The notes beneath the pieces are model-generated. The model was not told the DNA's origin, made no database searches, and saw only the letters and a program-made list of their open reading frames with translations. From positions 1-64,000 of the forward strand of contig JNVV01000048.1 in the NCBI GenBank assembly GCA_000733355.1: 64,000 nt of DNA. The letters run 5' to 3'. A program made the position numbers and the translations under genes. The number at the start of each line of letters is the position of its first letter. Position 1 is the first letter of the stretch. Source of the DNA: Falciphora oryzae. Its lineage: Eukaryota > Ascomycota > Sordariomycetes > Magnaporthales > Magnaporthaceae. Shown here piece after piece: positions 24,501-35,990 of this stretch.

Positions 24501-26280
24501 ATGTCTGATTCTCACGGTGTCTGGGCCGCGGCGGGTTCTGCCTTCCTCAAAATCTCGGATCACACACTCGTCGTCGCCAGCGTCGATCGCGGAACAAGGT
24601 CAGCTCTGTGCCATGAGAGAGGCACAGGTGCGCATGTGCACCATCGAGCTCGCCCTTCGGGATATCCCCGGCAAGCTGCGCCTCGAAAGCAGCCTCACGC
24701 TGGCGTTGCCCGATAGCTGGAACCAAGAAGTTACTGCTGATAGCCTCGCTATAGCAGCCGTGGCGGGGGACCTGTGGGTGGAGCGGGCAAGCCCTTGCCA
24801 CCTCGGCGTTCAAGTCACTATAAGCGGCGGCACTTTGGCGGAGGAGGCTAGATCCGAGGGACGGATTGTTGAGGCCATCAGGCGTTGCTCTGTAAGCCTT
24901 TGGGCCCCGCGACGATTCCAATCCCCTTGCCCCTGGCGACGGCGCTAATTATGAGAGAGAATATATAGGCCTGGGAATTGCTTGGTATCCAGCTCAGTCG
25001 GAGCCAGAGACCGTCTCAAGAAACTGACGGGGACCTGCAAGCCCCTGGGGCTCTCTTCTACATCAACCACAAATCGAAAGCCTCTGGGCACCTCTCGTGC
25101 CACTACACCGCGCGAGCTCAGCTCCGACAGCTCGAATGCAAGTTCGACTTCGACTTTGCCGCCCCTGAGACACCCAAGGCCAGGCGAACAGCTCCGGCGC
25201 CACGTCATCGGCCGAAGAAACGCCCCAACTCCGCGCGGGTTGCTCGCTCTATGACCAGGGACCTGGAAGAAGAGAGCGTGCGGTTTGGCTTGCAACCTCG
25301 TCAACCAGAGCTTCCGACAGCTACAGTAGATCGAAGTATGAGAACCCTCACCAGAGCATCGCTCTATACTCTGCTCGGCATCAAGAAAAGAACGCCCCGG
25401 GTCACCATGCTGCGGCCTTTCCAGTCTTCGACTTTGCTCGATATTGCGCCTGCGGTGTGGAACATGTGGTATCTCCAGGTTCGATCCTCGCCAAGTCGCC
25501 TTCCCTTATACATGCTGGATATTAGGTCTGACATGATAGCCATAGTCGATCATCGATTGTGTCCCTTCTCTCCAACGCATTAGCTCAGTTCTGGGGCGCC
25601 TGGCGACCGATGCCCAATCGCCGAGTCTGAGACATAGGGTTGGACAACTGGGCAAGCCGGGCCCCCAAGGGGAGGGACAATACAATGAGCCTGATCGTCA
25701 GCTCGCGGCCACATCAGACACTAGCGCACCCATCACTGACCTTACAGACCGCATTGGACAAAAGCTGTGGCCAATCCTTCAAAGCGGTATTTCATTCAAA
25801 AAGACACCTCGATCTCTCGCCTCGCCTAACACGATCACGCTCGAACCCGAAGGCCCAAGACCTGAACACCTTGACGAGGGGAACCTGAGCGAAGCGTCTG
25901 TTGATGACTACCGGGACCAGGAGGCCGATTTTGACGATCACGAGATACATCACAGCTGGCAAGACGGCGAGGAGCCAAGTCAGCCCGATAACGTCGACGA
26001 GGGTGAATCGCAGTGGTATCCCGGGGGCCCCATAGAGGCTGGTGGCTCTATATGGGAGCCAGGGAGCCACCTGTACTATCACGAGCAGAACCGAGACGCT
26101 GTGGAGGTAAGTTACTCGCCGGTGCTTTTGTTTTCGCTATGGGTGTGCTAAGTGAAGTAAACGCAGCAGATCAACTGGATTCATGGCGAGGTCGCAAATG
26201 AAGAGGACCTGCCTGGCGAGCTTGGCGACCTCGGTTCATGGCGCGCCAGTTGGTTTGCAGAGGAATTGCCGGCACTATGA
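24501..26280 (+). CDS. Unrecognised spliced gene, possibly frame-broken
   Basis: Codon use strongly suggests coding on the plus strand, but the frame is not continuous. Visible parts: a short coding-like frame from ATG 24501 (MSDSHGVWAAAGSAFL); a second frame from about 24613 to 24891; an intron 24892-24968; a third part from 24969 (AWELLGIQLS, LFYINHKSKASG) to roughly 25200-25330; another frame from about 25169 to 25468 (FPVFDFARYCACGVEH); an intron 25469-25545; an acidic segment 25546-26106; an intron 26107-26166 or 26169; and a short last exon ending TGA at 26278-26280. The three introns have good GT-AG ends and typical lengths. Frame changes near 24600 and 25170-25300 lack convincing introns, so this may be a pseudogene, or the sequence may carry indels. 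The acidic part (residues such as DDYRDQEADFDDHE) has no known domain. I do not recognise the protein. Confidence 0.4.
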
Positions 26281-27322
26281 GCCAGGGTTGGCTGAGTGCG
26301 GTGAAGACCAGGACGGCTGGCCTGGAGAAGAGTTGAAAACCAAGCCGAGGTCCGACGGTCCAGGCGAGGTCACTTAGAGGATGGAGCCTGGTTGGCTTCA
26401 AGGTGGCAAATGTTGACAGCGAGCGAGGGGGTACGATATCTACTTGAATCGCGAAGTGGCGGACATCTTGGTGTTCTATTGGATTTGCTTTACATCAAGC
26501 CCCGAGAGTGGGTTGGCTCAACATTTGGCTATTATGTTCTTTATAACTCCTATCCTAAGTGGACAGCTAGTTCGGCGTCTGGCTATGTATGTTGCTGGAT
26601 ATAGACACACAGTTGACTCCCAGGTGAGTCTCCTGGATATAACGTCACGTTTAATCGAGAATCTCGATCGTGGATACAGGGTGCAGTTTCTCACGCGGAT
26701 GGGCAAGAAATGACGTGAGGGAAGGATATAAATCTCAATTGAACAACTGCAGCTGGCGCCGTTCACGGCTCGACGCGATGACGCTATAAAACAAGAAAAC
26801 AAGATCACAGATACGGGCGGTGTGGTGCGCGTATTTGATATGTTGGATATGCCGCATTTAAAATGAAAACCAGACAATAAATATACCAGGAAATAAAACA
26901 AAGTCAAGTTCGCTGATATGACTCGAGTTCACCGTTCAAGCCGGAGGAGCTGGGGAGCGGTCGAGACGGGGTGTTTGTCGAACCAGCCGGTCCCGGGCAG
27001 GAGTGTCTTCCGCGGCGAGGAGTTGATGTGGGTTGTGCGCAGGATATGGGCTCCTGTGTAATCGGGGGGCATAAATGTGCTTTCGCGATCGCTCTCTCGC
27101 GCGGCAGAGAGCTTGCGAAAGAGGGGGCGCGCAGTTCGGTGCCGGTCGCTGTTGAATGATGTCCCCCTGAAGTTGCTCTCACCCCTCCGGTCGGTCGCGT
27201 GGTTCTGGGTACGGTTCGGTTTCTGTTGTCGGGTTTTGCCGGAGCCCACCTCTCTTCCTTCCCCTAACCAACCCCCTACTGTTCCTCACTCTGTCGTCCA
27301 GGATCCGAAGAGAGGTTTGCTT
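26281..27322. other. Intergenic stretch
   Basis: About 1 kb separates the orphan gene from the stop codon of the small membrane-protein gene. Open frames around 26392-26713 lack good codon use. No gene is supported. Confidence 0.5.
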
Positions 27323-27556
27323 TTACCGCGCGGCGGGCGGCTTCCCGCCCTTGGCCGGGGCGCCCTTCTTGGGGTCCTTCTTCTTCATCTGCTCGGGCTT
27401 GAGGGTGGCGTGGTGGATGTACCAGATCAGGGTGATCTGCAGGATGACGGCGACGAGGACGACGAGCAGGATGGTGAAGAGGATGGGCTGGTCGTTGAGG
27501 ACGGCGACGGCCTGGGGCGTCGCGCCGATGGAGAGGAACCAGTCGAACTGACCCAT
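27323..27556 (-). CDS. Small single-pass membrane protein, 77 residues
   Basis: Intronless 77-codon frame with a clear start (AAAAATGGG context) and excellent codon bias. The N-terminal 25 residues are polar (MGQFDWFLSIGATPQAVAVL). A single strongly hydrophobic segment spans about residues 25-47 (ILFTILLVVLVAVILQITLIW). The C-terminal 28 residues are very basic and rich in Lys/Pro/Gly/Ala (PEQMKKKDPKKGAPAKGG). The arrangement fits a tail of positive charge on the cytosolic side of an internal membrane, but the compartment cannot be told. Small subunits of membrane complexes often look like this. I do not recognise the family. The leader immediately upstream is a (CAA)n tract. Confidence 0.75.
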   Translation of the reverse strand: MGQFDWFLSIGATPQAVAVLNDQPILFTILLVVLVAVILQITLIWYIHHATLKPEQMKKKDPKKGAPAKGGKPPAAR

Positions 27557-27565
27557 TTTTGGCGG

Positions 27566-27599
27566 TTGCTGTTGTTGTTGTTGTTGTTGTTGTTGTTGT
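27566..27599 (-). repeat. (CAA)n tract in the 5' leader of the small membrane-protein gene
   Basis: About ten CAA units with one CAG, read on the minus strand, ending 10 bases before the start codon. CAA repeats are unstructured in RNA and are used experimentally as unstructured leaders, so it may favour initiation; that role here is inference. Confidence 0.9.
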
Positions 27600-28547
27600 C
27601 TTAACGGGATATTCGAAGGGCGCGACGAGCGAAAGGCTGGCGGTAGGTGCTTGTTGGTCGGAAGACGTGCCGGACGTGCTTTGCGGAATTAGAAGAGAAA
27701 GGAAAACTGGTTTAGCCTGCGCTGCGGGACAAACTGTTTTGGGGGGGTTTCGGGGGTTCCAAAAAAGAGGGTGCTGAAAAAGACCGGAACAGAGATTAAT
27801 AGGGCGCGGACAGGGGAAGCGAGAAAAAAAGACAAAAAAAAAAGAGCGTCGAACAAGGGAGAACAACAAAAATAAAAAGGCTGAGAAATATCACGAGTTG
27901 GATGAGGCCACTTGAGAAGGGGGTCTCCAACGGAAGAGGTTCGAAACCGAGACGTCGGAATCGAATCGACTGAAGGCGCCCGTTTCAGATCAGGGGCTAG
28001 TCCCAATCTGGGCGGCCCAGCGTTGTCACAGTGGCATGGGATTGGCGCCGCTGAGGGTGGGCGTCCCTTTTGGGCCTTTTGGGCTGGCTCTGTCTGCAAG
28101 GGTCGGCGTTTCACAAGGCGCGGCTCGAAAGGGCGGCAGGGGTTGTGTTCACATGATGCGGCACGTGATGGCGCGACAGCCAGTTCTGGGAGACAACAGA
28201 TAAGGTGGGGCGGGCCAGTCGTGCTCTTTGCGTCGGCGGGAGCGTGCAATGTGGGCCGAGCCAGCCAGAGGGGCCAATTGACAGGGGTCGTCGCGAGGAG
28301 CTCCAAAAATTTCGCGGGCAGGCCAGAATAGCTGCAGCGACGCCATTGAAGAGGGGATACCGACGATGGAGAAGAGGTAGGGGTGCCCGCACATAAAACC
28401 TCGAAGGCGGTCCTTTATCTTTGTACCCTTCGCAAGTCTGAGCGAGCCTGGCGGATCCGGCTGAGAGGCCGCCTGACTGGGGCCCAGCCCACGAACGAGC
28501 GAGCAAGCAAGAGAGTCCTACAGAGACCACACCCACATATACACACC
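27600..28547. promoter_or_regulatory. Divergent promoter region small membrane protein / uS5m
   Basis: With the leader repeat, about 990 bp separate two outward-facing start codons. It contains an A-rich stretch around 27820-27880. No specific binding site is identified. Confidence 0.5.
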
Positions 28548-29992
28548 ATGAGCGCAGCAGCCGTCAGGGGCTTGCTCTCGAGGCGATGCCTGGCCACGCC
28601 GAGCACACGGCCAACGACAACGGTGGTGGCGGCAACAGCTGCGGCCGCAGCAGCAGCAGCAAAACCTAGCAGCAGCAGCAGCAGCATGGCGGGGCCAACA
28701 ACCGAGGGCCGGCAGCAGAGGAGGGGGCTGCACGGCTCGGCGCCGCTCTCGGCACGGCGCAGGCCGCGGTTCAAGAGCGTGCAGGCGGACAGGATGGGGC
28801 TGACGACGCCCGAAAAGGTCGACGAGTTCACGGCCAGGCACTTCCCCGACTACACCGAGGCCGACCTGGCCAAGCTCGCCGAGACGTACGGCAGGGAGCA
28901 GATGGAGGCGCTGCGGGCGGGCGAGGCGGCCGTCGCGGCGCGCGACCTGACGGTGCAGGGCCGCATCCGCCGCGACCCGTACCAGCTCGGCTACGTCGAC
29001 GACCTGAGCACCGTCATGCCCATCGTCGACAAGCGCGCGCGGCCCAAGCCGGCGCCCGACACGCGCGCGCGCTTCATGAACGCCGACGAGTTCACCGACG
29101 ACTTCCTCGAGTGGCTGCAGGGCTTCGTGCCCGAGGACGTCGACCTGGAGGGCATGTCCGAGGACGAGCTCGCGGCCGCCATCGACAAGTACGCGCCCTC
29201 CAACCTCGACGTGTTCAAGTACTTCAACGACCGCTCGTCCATGACGGACGGCGGGCGCGGGTCCAACTCGGCCACGGCGCCCGCGCTCATGGACAAGGTG
29301 CCCGGGGTGGCGGGCAAGTACAAGCGCTACAACGACCCGGCGGACAGGGGCATGGACGAGGCGGGAATCTACCAGGAGCTCAAGAAGATGACGGGCCTGA
29401 CGGTGCCGCAGATGATCGACATGCCGTCAAAGTACCTGGTCCAGCGCTCCGTCGTCAACCAGACCCGCCTGGGCAAGATCCAGAGCTGGCACGTCATGTG
29501 CATGGTCGGCAACAACGACGGCCGCATCGGCCTGGGCGAGGCCAAGTCGACCGAGCTCTCGACCGCCCGGACAAAGTCGCGCCTGCAGGCCATCAAGAAC
29601 ATGATGCCCATCCGCAGGTACGAGAACCGCACCATCTTTGGCAAGGCCGAGGCCAAGGTGTCGGGCACCATTGTGCAGATGTTCTCCCGCCCGCCAGGTC
29701 AGTATCTGTGGCTCTGTTCATTTCCCCCTCCTTTGACAACCCTTTGCTAATATGGCTTTTCGCCTTTACAGGTTTCGGCCTCCGTGCGTCTCACAGGATA
29801 TTCGAGATTTGCCGCCTGGCCGGCATCAAGGACCTCTCGGCGCGCATCCCGCGGTCCAGGTGCCCCATGAACACGGTCAAGGCCACCATCAAGTGCCTGA
29901 CCGACCAGGTTGACCCCGAGGCCATCGCCATCGGGAGAGGCCGGAAGCTGGTGGACGTGAGGAAGGTCTACTACGGGGGTGCCGTGTATTAA
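28548..29992 (+). CDS. mrps5: Mitochondrial small-subunit ribosomal protein uS5m (MRPS5)
   Basis: Exons 28548-29697 and 29772-29992, separated by a 74-bp intron (GTCAGT donor, TTACAG acceptor), encode 456 residues. The first 80 residues are rich in Arg/Ala/Ser with CAG-derived Ala and Ser runs, consistent with a mitochondrial presequence. The S5 N-terminal (double-stranded RNA-binding-like) domain starts near residue 295 ([34 protein letters not shown]). The S5 C-terminal domain spans the splice ([35 protein letters not shown]). The long middle extension before S5 is typical of fungal mitochondrial versions. It acts in the mitoribosome small subunit. It converges on DAD3 with only 148 bp between the stop codons. 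Confidence 0.95.
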
Positions 29993-30140
29993 TTATCATT
30001 TATTCATATGCCCCTGCTCAAAACAAAAAAAAAAAACAGAAACCTTCTCTCACTTTCTCTGGTCGTGTGTCTCTGTAAAATATCCACGGGATGCTAAGAT
30101 GAAATGATACGTCCTAGACGTGACGTGACCTCATTCCCTC

Positions 30141-30601
30141 CTATTGCTCATCATCGTCATCCCCATCGTCCCCAGCCCCGGCCCCGGCCCCGGCCTGGTC
30201 GCCCCAGTCGATCTCCTGCTGCAGCACGATGCTGTAGACGCTGGCCTTGAGCAGCGTGAAGACGAGGCTGGTCTTGCGCTCCAGCTCGCGCAGCCCGTCC
30301 AGTATCTCGATTGGCGGGGCGCTGGACAGCGTGTCTAGTGTTGAGGCGAGCTGCAAAGCATTTTGCATTTTTATTTTATTATCATTTCTTAGTTTTTTCT
30401 TTTATATATTCCTCTCCTTTTTGGCACTTGACTGGGATTCGTTTCACTTGTCATATACTAATCGCAAAAAAAAAAAAAAAAAGACAGACGGAAACGCACC
30501 TTTTTCATGTTCTCGGCTAGCCGCTCGTACTCGTCTAGCACCTCCTGCTCTAGCGGGCTCATCTCGTCCGACGACGGGCCGCTCTGGTGGTGGTGGTCCA
30601 T
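30141..30601 (-). CDS. dad3: DASH complex subunit DAD3
   Basis: Exons 30601-30500 and 30350-30141 with a 149-bp intron give 103 residues. The match to the DAD3 family is clear: SPLEQEVLDEYERLAENMKK in exon 1, then LASTLDTLSSAPPIEILDGLRELERKT in exon 2. DAD3 is a small helical subunit of the fungal DASH/Dam1 ring that couples kinetochores to spindle microtubule ends. The intron is large for such a short gene and contains a 16-17-base A/T homopolymer. The C-terminal tail (GAGAGAGDDGDDDDEQ) comes from a short GC-rich repeat and is an acidic extension beyond the conserved core. The splice is secure because it restores the conserved helix. Confidence 0.93.
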
Positions 30602-31974
30602 GTTGTGTGTCTCTTTGGGGAGGTTGCCTACTGGGGGCTGCTCTCACGCAGCGGCAACCGTGCAAAAAAAAAAAAAAGTGGTGGTATCTCTGTCCTGCCT
30701 TGCTTTCTTCTCGTTTTCTTCCCGATACCTATTGGACGACTCAAAGAGGGTGCGGCTGATGGTGGTAGTATCAGGATTAAAGTCGCCGTTTTCCCCCTGG
30801 TGATGGGTGGCAGTCATAATCAAAGTGAGTCGCGCGTAGTCGCGGCATCGCGGGGTTTCCATCGTCATTCACCGTCAGCCAGTTTGCGGGCCCCACATCT
30901 GCCCCAACCAATCGCTGTAGGTTGCCCCTGAACGGCGCCCAAACGGCAACAACAGACGATTTCACCTTTTTTATTTCACGCAAGCTTTCGGCGGCATCTT
31001 TAAATCCGCCAAAGATCTTTTCGCGCAAAGAATGGAGTCACAAATATTGCTATCTTTGGGGTTTTCCCAGTGTTTGTTTGTCTGTCTTTGCCCTTGGGTA
31101 AACCCTCCTAAACAATCCCCGAAACAGGGACCGACAAACGAAGTCTGAGATAATAAGAGTAGAAAAATGGGAAATACAGCAGGACGGAGAGGAGAAGAAA
31201 CAATGGATGAAAACGACCCCGACGCCAGTGCAAAGCTCAAGATGTAATGTGAGAGGAAGACACAACTGAAAGAGAGAGTGAAAGAAGAACGAACAAAAGA
31301 AGCAGATAAGACAGACAGATATGAACCCACGAAAACACCCAATGCGATATCGGTTTTGACATTTTCTTCACACCCCCTCACTCATGACAGTCTCAACGTT
31401 TCCTCCGCTGCTCAAAGATAAAATCTGGCTCCCAGTCACAATTGCTTCCCGTCTCCCTTGCTCCTTTGTTTCTCGCTTGGGTTTGTGTTCAGCTAGAGGG
31501 CAGGAAGGAAGCATTGGTTGGATGCGTCAATGACCTCTTAAACCACAAAAAGGAATCCCCGTGGCGGGGGAAAGTTTGTTGGAACGGGTTCAAGGAATGA
31601 GGAAAATCGAACAAAAGACAGGTCCTTGCTGCAAAAGAAAACTGTACTTGTCTGATACTCGCTTGACCCCATCCGAAAAGCCGCGCGGCTCGCGTCGTAA
31701 TGGGGCTGAAAATCAAAAGATATAGGACGCCGTGATTAGGAAAATAAAAATAACAAAAAAAAGCAAGGGGGCGCTGGTAATAATGGGCGATGCGTGTCTG
31801 CAGGCGACAGTGTCACCCGTCCCATCCCTAGAGAAGAAGATGGCCCCAAAAGGTAAAGGATAAAGGAGTGGAATGGAGAGTAGGCGTTCCGTGGGCTTCC
31901 GGTACCCCCATTCTCCCGAGTTCGTCCCCATGCTCCACCACAACAACTCTTCAAACCACCCCAGCCTGCACAAC
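30602..31974. other. Intergenic stretch upstream of DAD3
   Basis: 1.4 kb between the DAD3 start and the stop of the kinase gene, both on the minus strand. It holds the DAD3 promoter and probably the kinase 3' UTR. A 14-base A run occurs near 30663. No gene is supported. Confidence 0.5.
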
Positions 31975-34673
31975 CTACCTGCCCTTGCTGCCAGGTTGTG
32001 ACTTGTAGCTGTTCCCCTCCTGATAGATCTGCGGCTGGTGCTGCTCGTCGCCGTCGTGGTGGAGAGTGACGCTGTTGAACTCCTCGAACGGATCCACGGG
32101 CGTCTCGCCGGCGGGCGTGGCCAGCTCGCTGTCCAGAGGCACCCCGCGGGGCGTCATAGCCCTGGACCCGCTGATGTCGACACTCTCGCTCTCCTTGACG
32201 TTGCGGAAGTTGACCGTGTCGATGCCCCGACCCTGGTGCGGCACGATGGGCGGCTTCATGTGCCGAATCAGCGCCCACTGTGTCGTCCTGAAGAAAGGGT
32301 GACCCTTGATGTCCGACGCGCCTGCCCGCGCTCCCAGACGTCGGTTCTCATCCTTTATCAGGAGCTTGCGGATCAGGGATTTACATAGGCTGCGATAGGG
32401 TCAGATAACGGCTTCGAGAAGCAGGGAGAAAGAAAATCAGACAGGAAAGGATCCATCCTTACTTTGAGATCTGCGGCGCCCCAGTGTGGTCCGGGAACGG
32501 TATGTCCTCGCGCAGGATGTTGGCAAAGGTGGCGTTGCGGTTCTTGCCCTTGAAGGGCGTCGTCCCGTACAGCATCTCGTAGATCAAGATGCCCAGGGTC
32601 CACCAATCCACCGCGCTAGTGTGGCCGCTACCCTTGATGACCTCGGGCGCAATGTATTCCTCGGTTCCTACGAATGAGTTGGTCCGGAAGTTGGCGATAC
32701 ACGACCTTGTGTCGATCGTCGGCAGGGAGCTCGTGCTGGCGCCGTTCTTGCCGATAATCATGGTCGGCTTGCCGCCCGGATCCGACTGCTTTGACAGATC
32801 AAAGTCTGACAACATGATGTGGCCCGACTGGTGCAGGAGAATGTCTAGACACAAGGTGACGAGCGTGAGCAGGAAGGTGTCTAGAGAGGAAGAGAATCAC
32901 TCGATGCACCGGCGGGCAAAAAGAACAAACGTACTTTCCGGCTTCAGATCCCTGTAGATGAAGCCCATCAGGTGCAGATACTCGAGGGCAGCGGTGACCT
33001 CGGCCGCGTAGAAACGGGCGTCGTCCTCGGGAATGCATTTGCCGGGACGCGTCTGCAGTGCCCTGAAGAACTCGCCGCCGCTGCAGTATTCCATGCAAAG
33101 GTACAGGTGGTCCTCGGACTGGAACGAGTGGTAGAGCGTCACGATGAATGGGTGGTTGCTGGTCGCAAGAATCTCCTGCTCGGCTAGCGCCCTCTTGATC
33201 TTGTTGCGCTTGATCATCTCCTTCTTGCTCAAAACTGCTCACCACAACCCGCCATTGTTAGTATGCAGCGCGTTTTCTGAATGGGAATTGTCTGGGAGGG
33301 GGAGAGGGATAGAGAGCTCCTCTCCTCCAGACCCCAGTCTTGTGCGCACCTTTCATGGCATACAGCCTTGCGCTCTTCTTCTCCCTGACCAGGTACACCT
33401 TGCCGACATCGCCCTTGCCGATGAGTTTGATCTTGTCAAAGCTCTGGGGACCGACCTCAACGTTGCGGACCTTTATTGAGTTGGAGCTGTACGTCCTGCG
33501 GAATGCAAGAGCGGTCTGGGGCGAGGGGAGAGCACCGAGGCTGTCAGCATCGGGGACGGCCAGGGTATCTCCCCCGGCACCGGCAGCACCAGCCTTGGAC
33601 TCGACCAGGCCGACGGCACTCCCGTTCTTGTTCACCATGACGGGCTCCTTCCCCAGCTCAGCCGTTGCAGGGCGCTCGCCGCTGCCTTTCCCCTTAGAGA
33701 AGAGACCCTGGGCATTGGGAGCGCTGGCGACGCGGCGGAGCTTCCGGGCAAGCTCTTCCTTGGTGGACGTGGTTGCGCGGTCCTGGGCGCCGGCGGCGGC
33801 AGCTTCTTTGCTGCTGGCGGCCTTCTGGTTCGGGGTGTCGGGCGGGCTCGGAGGCACGGAGCCGGCATTGTGATGACGCAGGCCCGGAGGCCCCTGGTGA
33901 GCGAAATACGGGTTCGCGTAGGCGGTAGGGCTGAGAGCCTCGTCGAGGGTGTTGCCCTCGCTAGCGACGGTGGTGGAGCGCAGGCGGCCGACGGTTGCGA
34001 AGAACTTGGACTGGCGGAAGGAGGACTTGTGGTCGGGCTTGAGGGTGTTGGAGTGGTGGTTCAGACCGTCGGGGTTATGCGAGGCGGACTTGTCGGACGA
34101 GCTATTGATGCGGAAGAAGTTCTTCAGGCGGGTGGGGAAGTGGTTATGGCTGTTGCCGTGGCTGTTGCCGTGGCTGTTGCCGCCATTCGCGGCTTTGGTG
34201 GAGGACGGCATGTTGGCGTCATACAACAGTCGCGGCCATGTTGGGATGCGGTGTCGTCGGGGAGGAGGAGGTTTGCCGCTGGCCGGATTAGGCGTTGCAG
34301 CAGCGGCGGACGATGCACGGGGGAGAGGGCTGTGCGGGTGGACGGCAGCCGGGGTGAGAGGAGTCTCAGATGTGACGGCGGCGGTCGAGCCGCTGGGGTG
34401 GAGAGGGCTGAGTGACGACGATGTTGACGGCTCGAGGCAGTGCTGGTGTTGGTGTTGGTGCTTGTCCTCAGGTGGGCTCGATCCTCTGCTGGGGCGTTGC
34501 TGCTGCGGGCTCTGGCCGTGCTGTGCGAGCTGCTGCAGGGGCTGCTGAGGCGAGGGTGCCTCAGGCAAAGGATGGCTGGCCATAGGTGGTTGGGCGACGG
34601 GGGTGATGCCGGGGGCAGGCCTGGAATAGCGGCGCTGCGGTGGGCGAGAGAGGGGCGAGGGTGGATTAATCAC
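31975..34673 (-). CDS. nrc-2: AGC-family Ser/Thr kinase, NRC-2 / Fpk1 type
   Basis: Four exons, 34673-33350, 33234-32935, 32844-32463 and 32389-31975 (introns 115, 90 and 73 bp), join to 806 residues. If translation starts at the internal ATG at 34211 the protein has 652, closer to what I recall for the Neurospora protein. The N-terminal part is Pro/Ser/His/Gln-rich, with a GNSH repeat at the 34211 start region. The kinase domain begins near residue 420: glycine loop [14 protein letters not shown] lysine split by intron 1, YRDLKPEN catalytic loop, and DFD in place of DFG, as is usual in this AGC subgroup. The activation segment carries an insert before [13 protein letters not shown]. Yeast Fpk1/Kin82 activate lipid flippases, and Neurospora nrc-2 represses conidiation; which role applies here is inferred by homology. 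A GGTAGG after the last Arg codon could be a donor for an extra 3' exon. Confidence 0.93.
34147..34182 (-). repeat. 12-bp coding repeat (GNSH)3
   Basis: Three copies of a 12-bp unit encode Gly-Asn-Ser-His repeats just after the alternative start of the kinase gene. Confidence 0.85.
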
Positions 34674-35990
34674 GAAGGCCGATTACGCCGCCCTCCTGCG
34701 ATTGATTGATTTGTGTACTTTCTTTGGGGTTCTTCCTGTCCCTTTGCATTGCTCTTTTCTGGCCGACCGCCTGCCTGCCTCCTTTTCGGTCTCCGTCGTA
34801 GGCGCCCGTGTCTTCTGTCCGATTGGACGGGGTCAACGGTCCGTGTATTTATTATTTTTGTCGTTTCTGTTTGTCGTCCAGGGTTGAACTCAAGCAACTA
34901 ATGAAAGCCCAGAGAGGGATATGCTGCCATAGCACGGGCAGGCACAACAGGCACAACACTGTACCTGGCCTCTAAGCTTAGCGTGACCGTGCCGTCCTGG
35001 TTCCGCAACTTTCTTGGCCCAGCCAGGCCATACCGCACTATTTGGAAACTGGAATTCCAAAGCACCTCACCAAGAAAAACAAGTACCACGCAACCCACGC
35101 GTGACTGCCCGCCGCCTGCCCAGCATACCCGAGTGGATTCAGTAGTTGCTGCACGCACACCTGATTTGAGCCTGGCTGGCCGTTCCAGACCGCGATCCGC
35201 AGGCCAAGCAAGTCCTCGACCCGTTCTGCACGCAGGTTCATAGCACGGCATCGCTCGTGGCGATTGGATGCGCGGGATTGGAACAACGTGAACGGACCAA
35301 ATGCTCTTTTTTCGTTGATGCGCACTAGGACGACAGCCTGCTTCTGGGCACCTGCTCCATTACTGTGTATACCTACCTTCCCCGCCCCGACTGCTAGTCT
35401 GGTGCACATGTACCTGCTCCGCAATCGCTGTGTGCAGTCGATGGCATGCCGCAATTTGCCTGGCTGACAGCACAGCCCACCCGACCTTCCCGACTCGGAC
35501 ACGCTGCCGGCTATTGTTTATCGCACTGGCTGGGTCGTTTTGCGTCGGCGGTGTACCCCCTTTTCCGTTTGTTGGGGCGCTCCGATAGCCTGTCGGTCAC
35601 TTCTTTGGTCGGCCGGCCCGCACATCCCAAAGCACTCCCGGCTGACAAATAACGCGCCCGCCTCGCTGGCTCGGCGGATTTGGCGCCGGCGCATCAGCCT
35701 CACCTATAGAACCCGGCCGGGTGGTCCCCAATGCCTGTTGGTGCTTGGAAAACCAGGAACTAGCCTTCGGCCATCGTGGCCTACACCTACTCCTTGCATT
35801 GTAGTCGCCAGGTATCGTACAGTACTTCCGAACAAAACCCAAGGTCTGGGGGCCCGAGAGGGTGAGAAATAGGAGGATGGCAAAACGACCAAGCCCGGAT
35901 CGAAGTTGGAGAATTGGGTATTAATTTTCAACCAGTTGTCGCACGCCCCTTCTCTTACACTGACAAAGCTGGCTCGCGCAAACAACTCAT
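34674..35990. other. Intergenic stretch upstream of the kinase gene
   Basis: 1.3 kb with the kinase promoter and the 3' end of the AT-hook gene. Open frames here are short and without domains. Confidence 0.5.
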
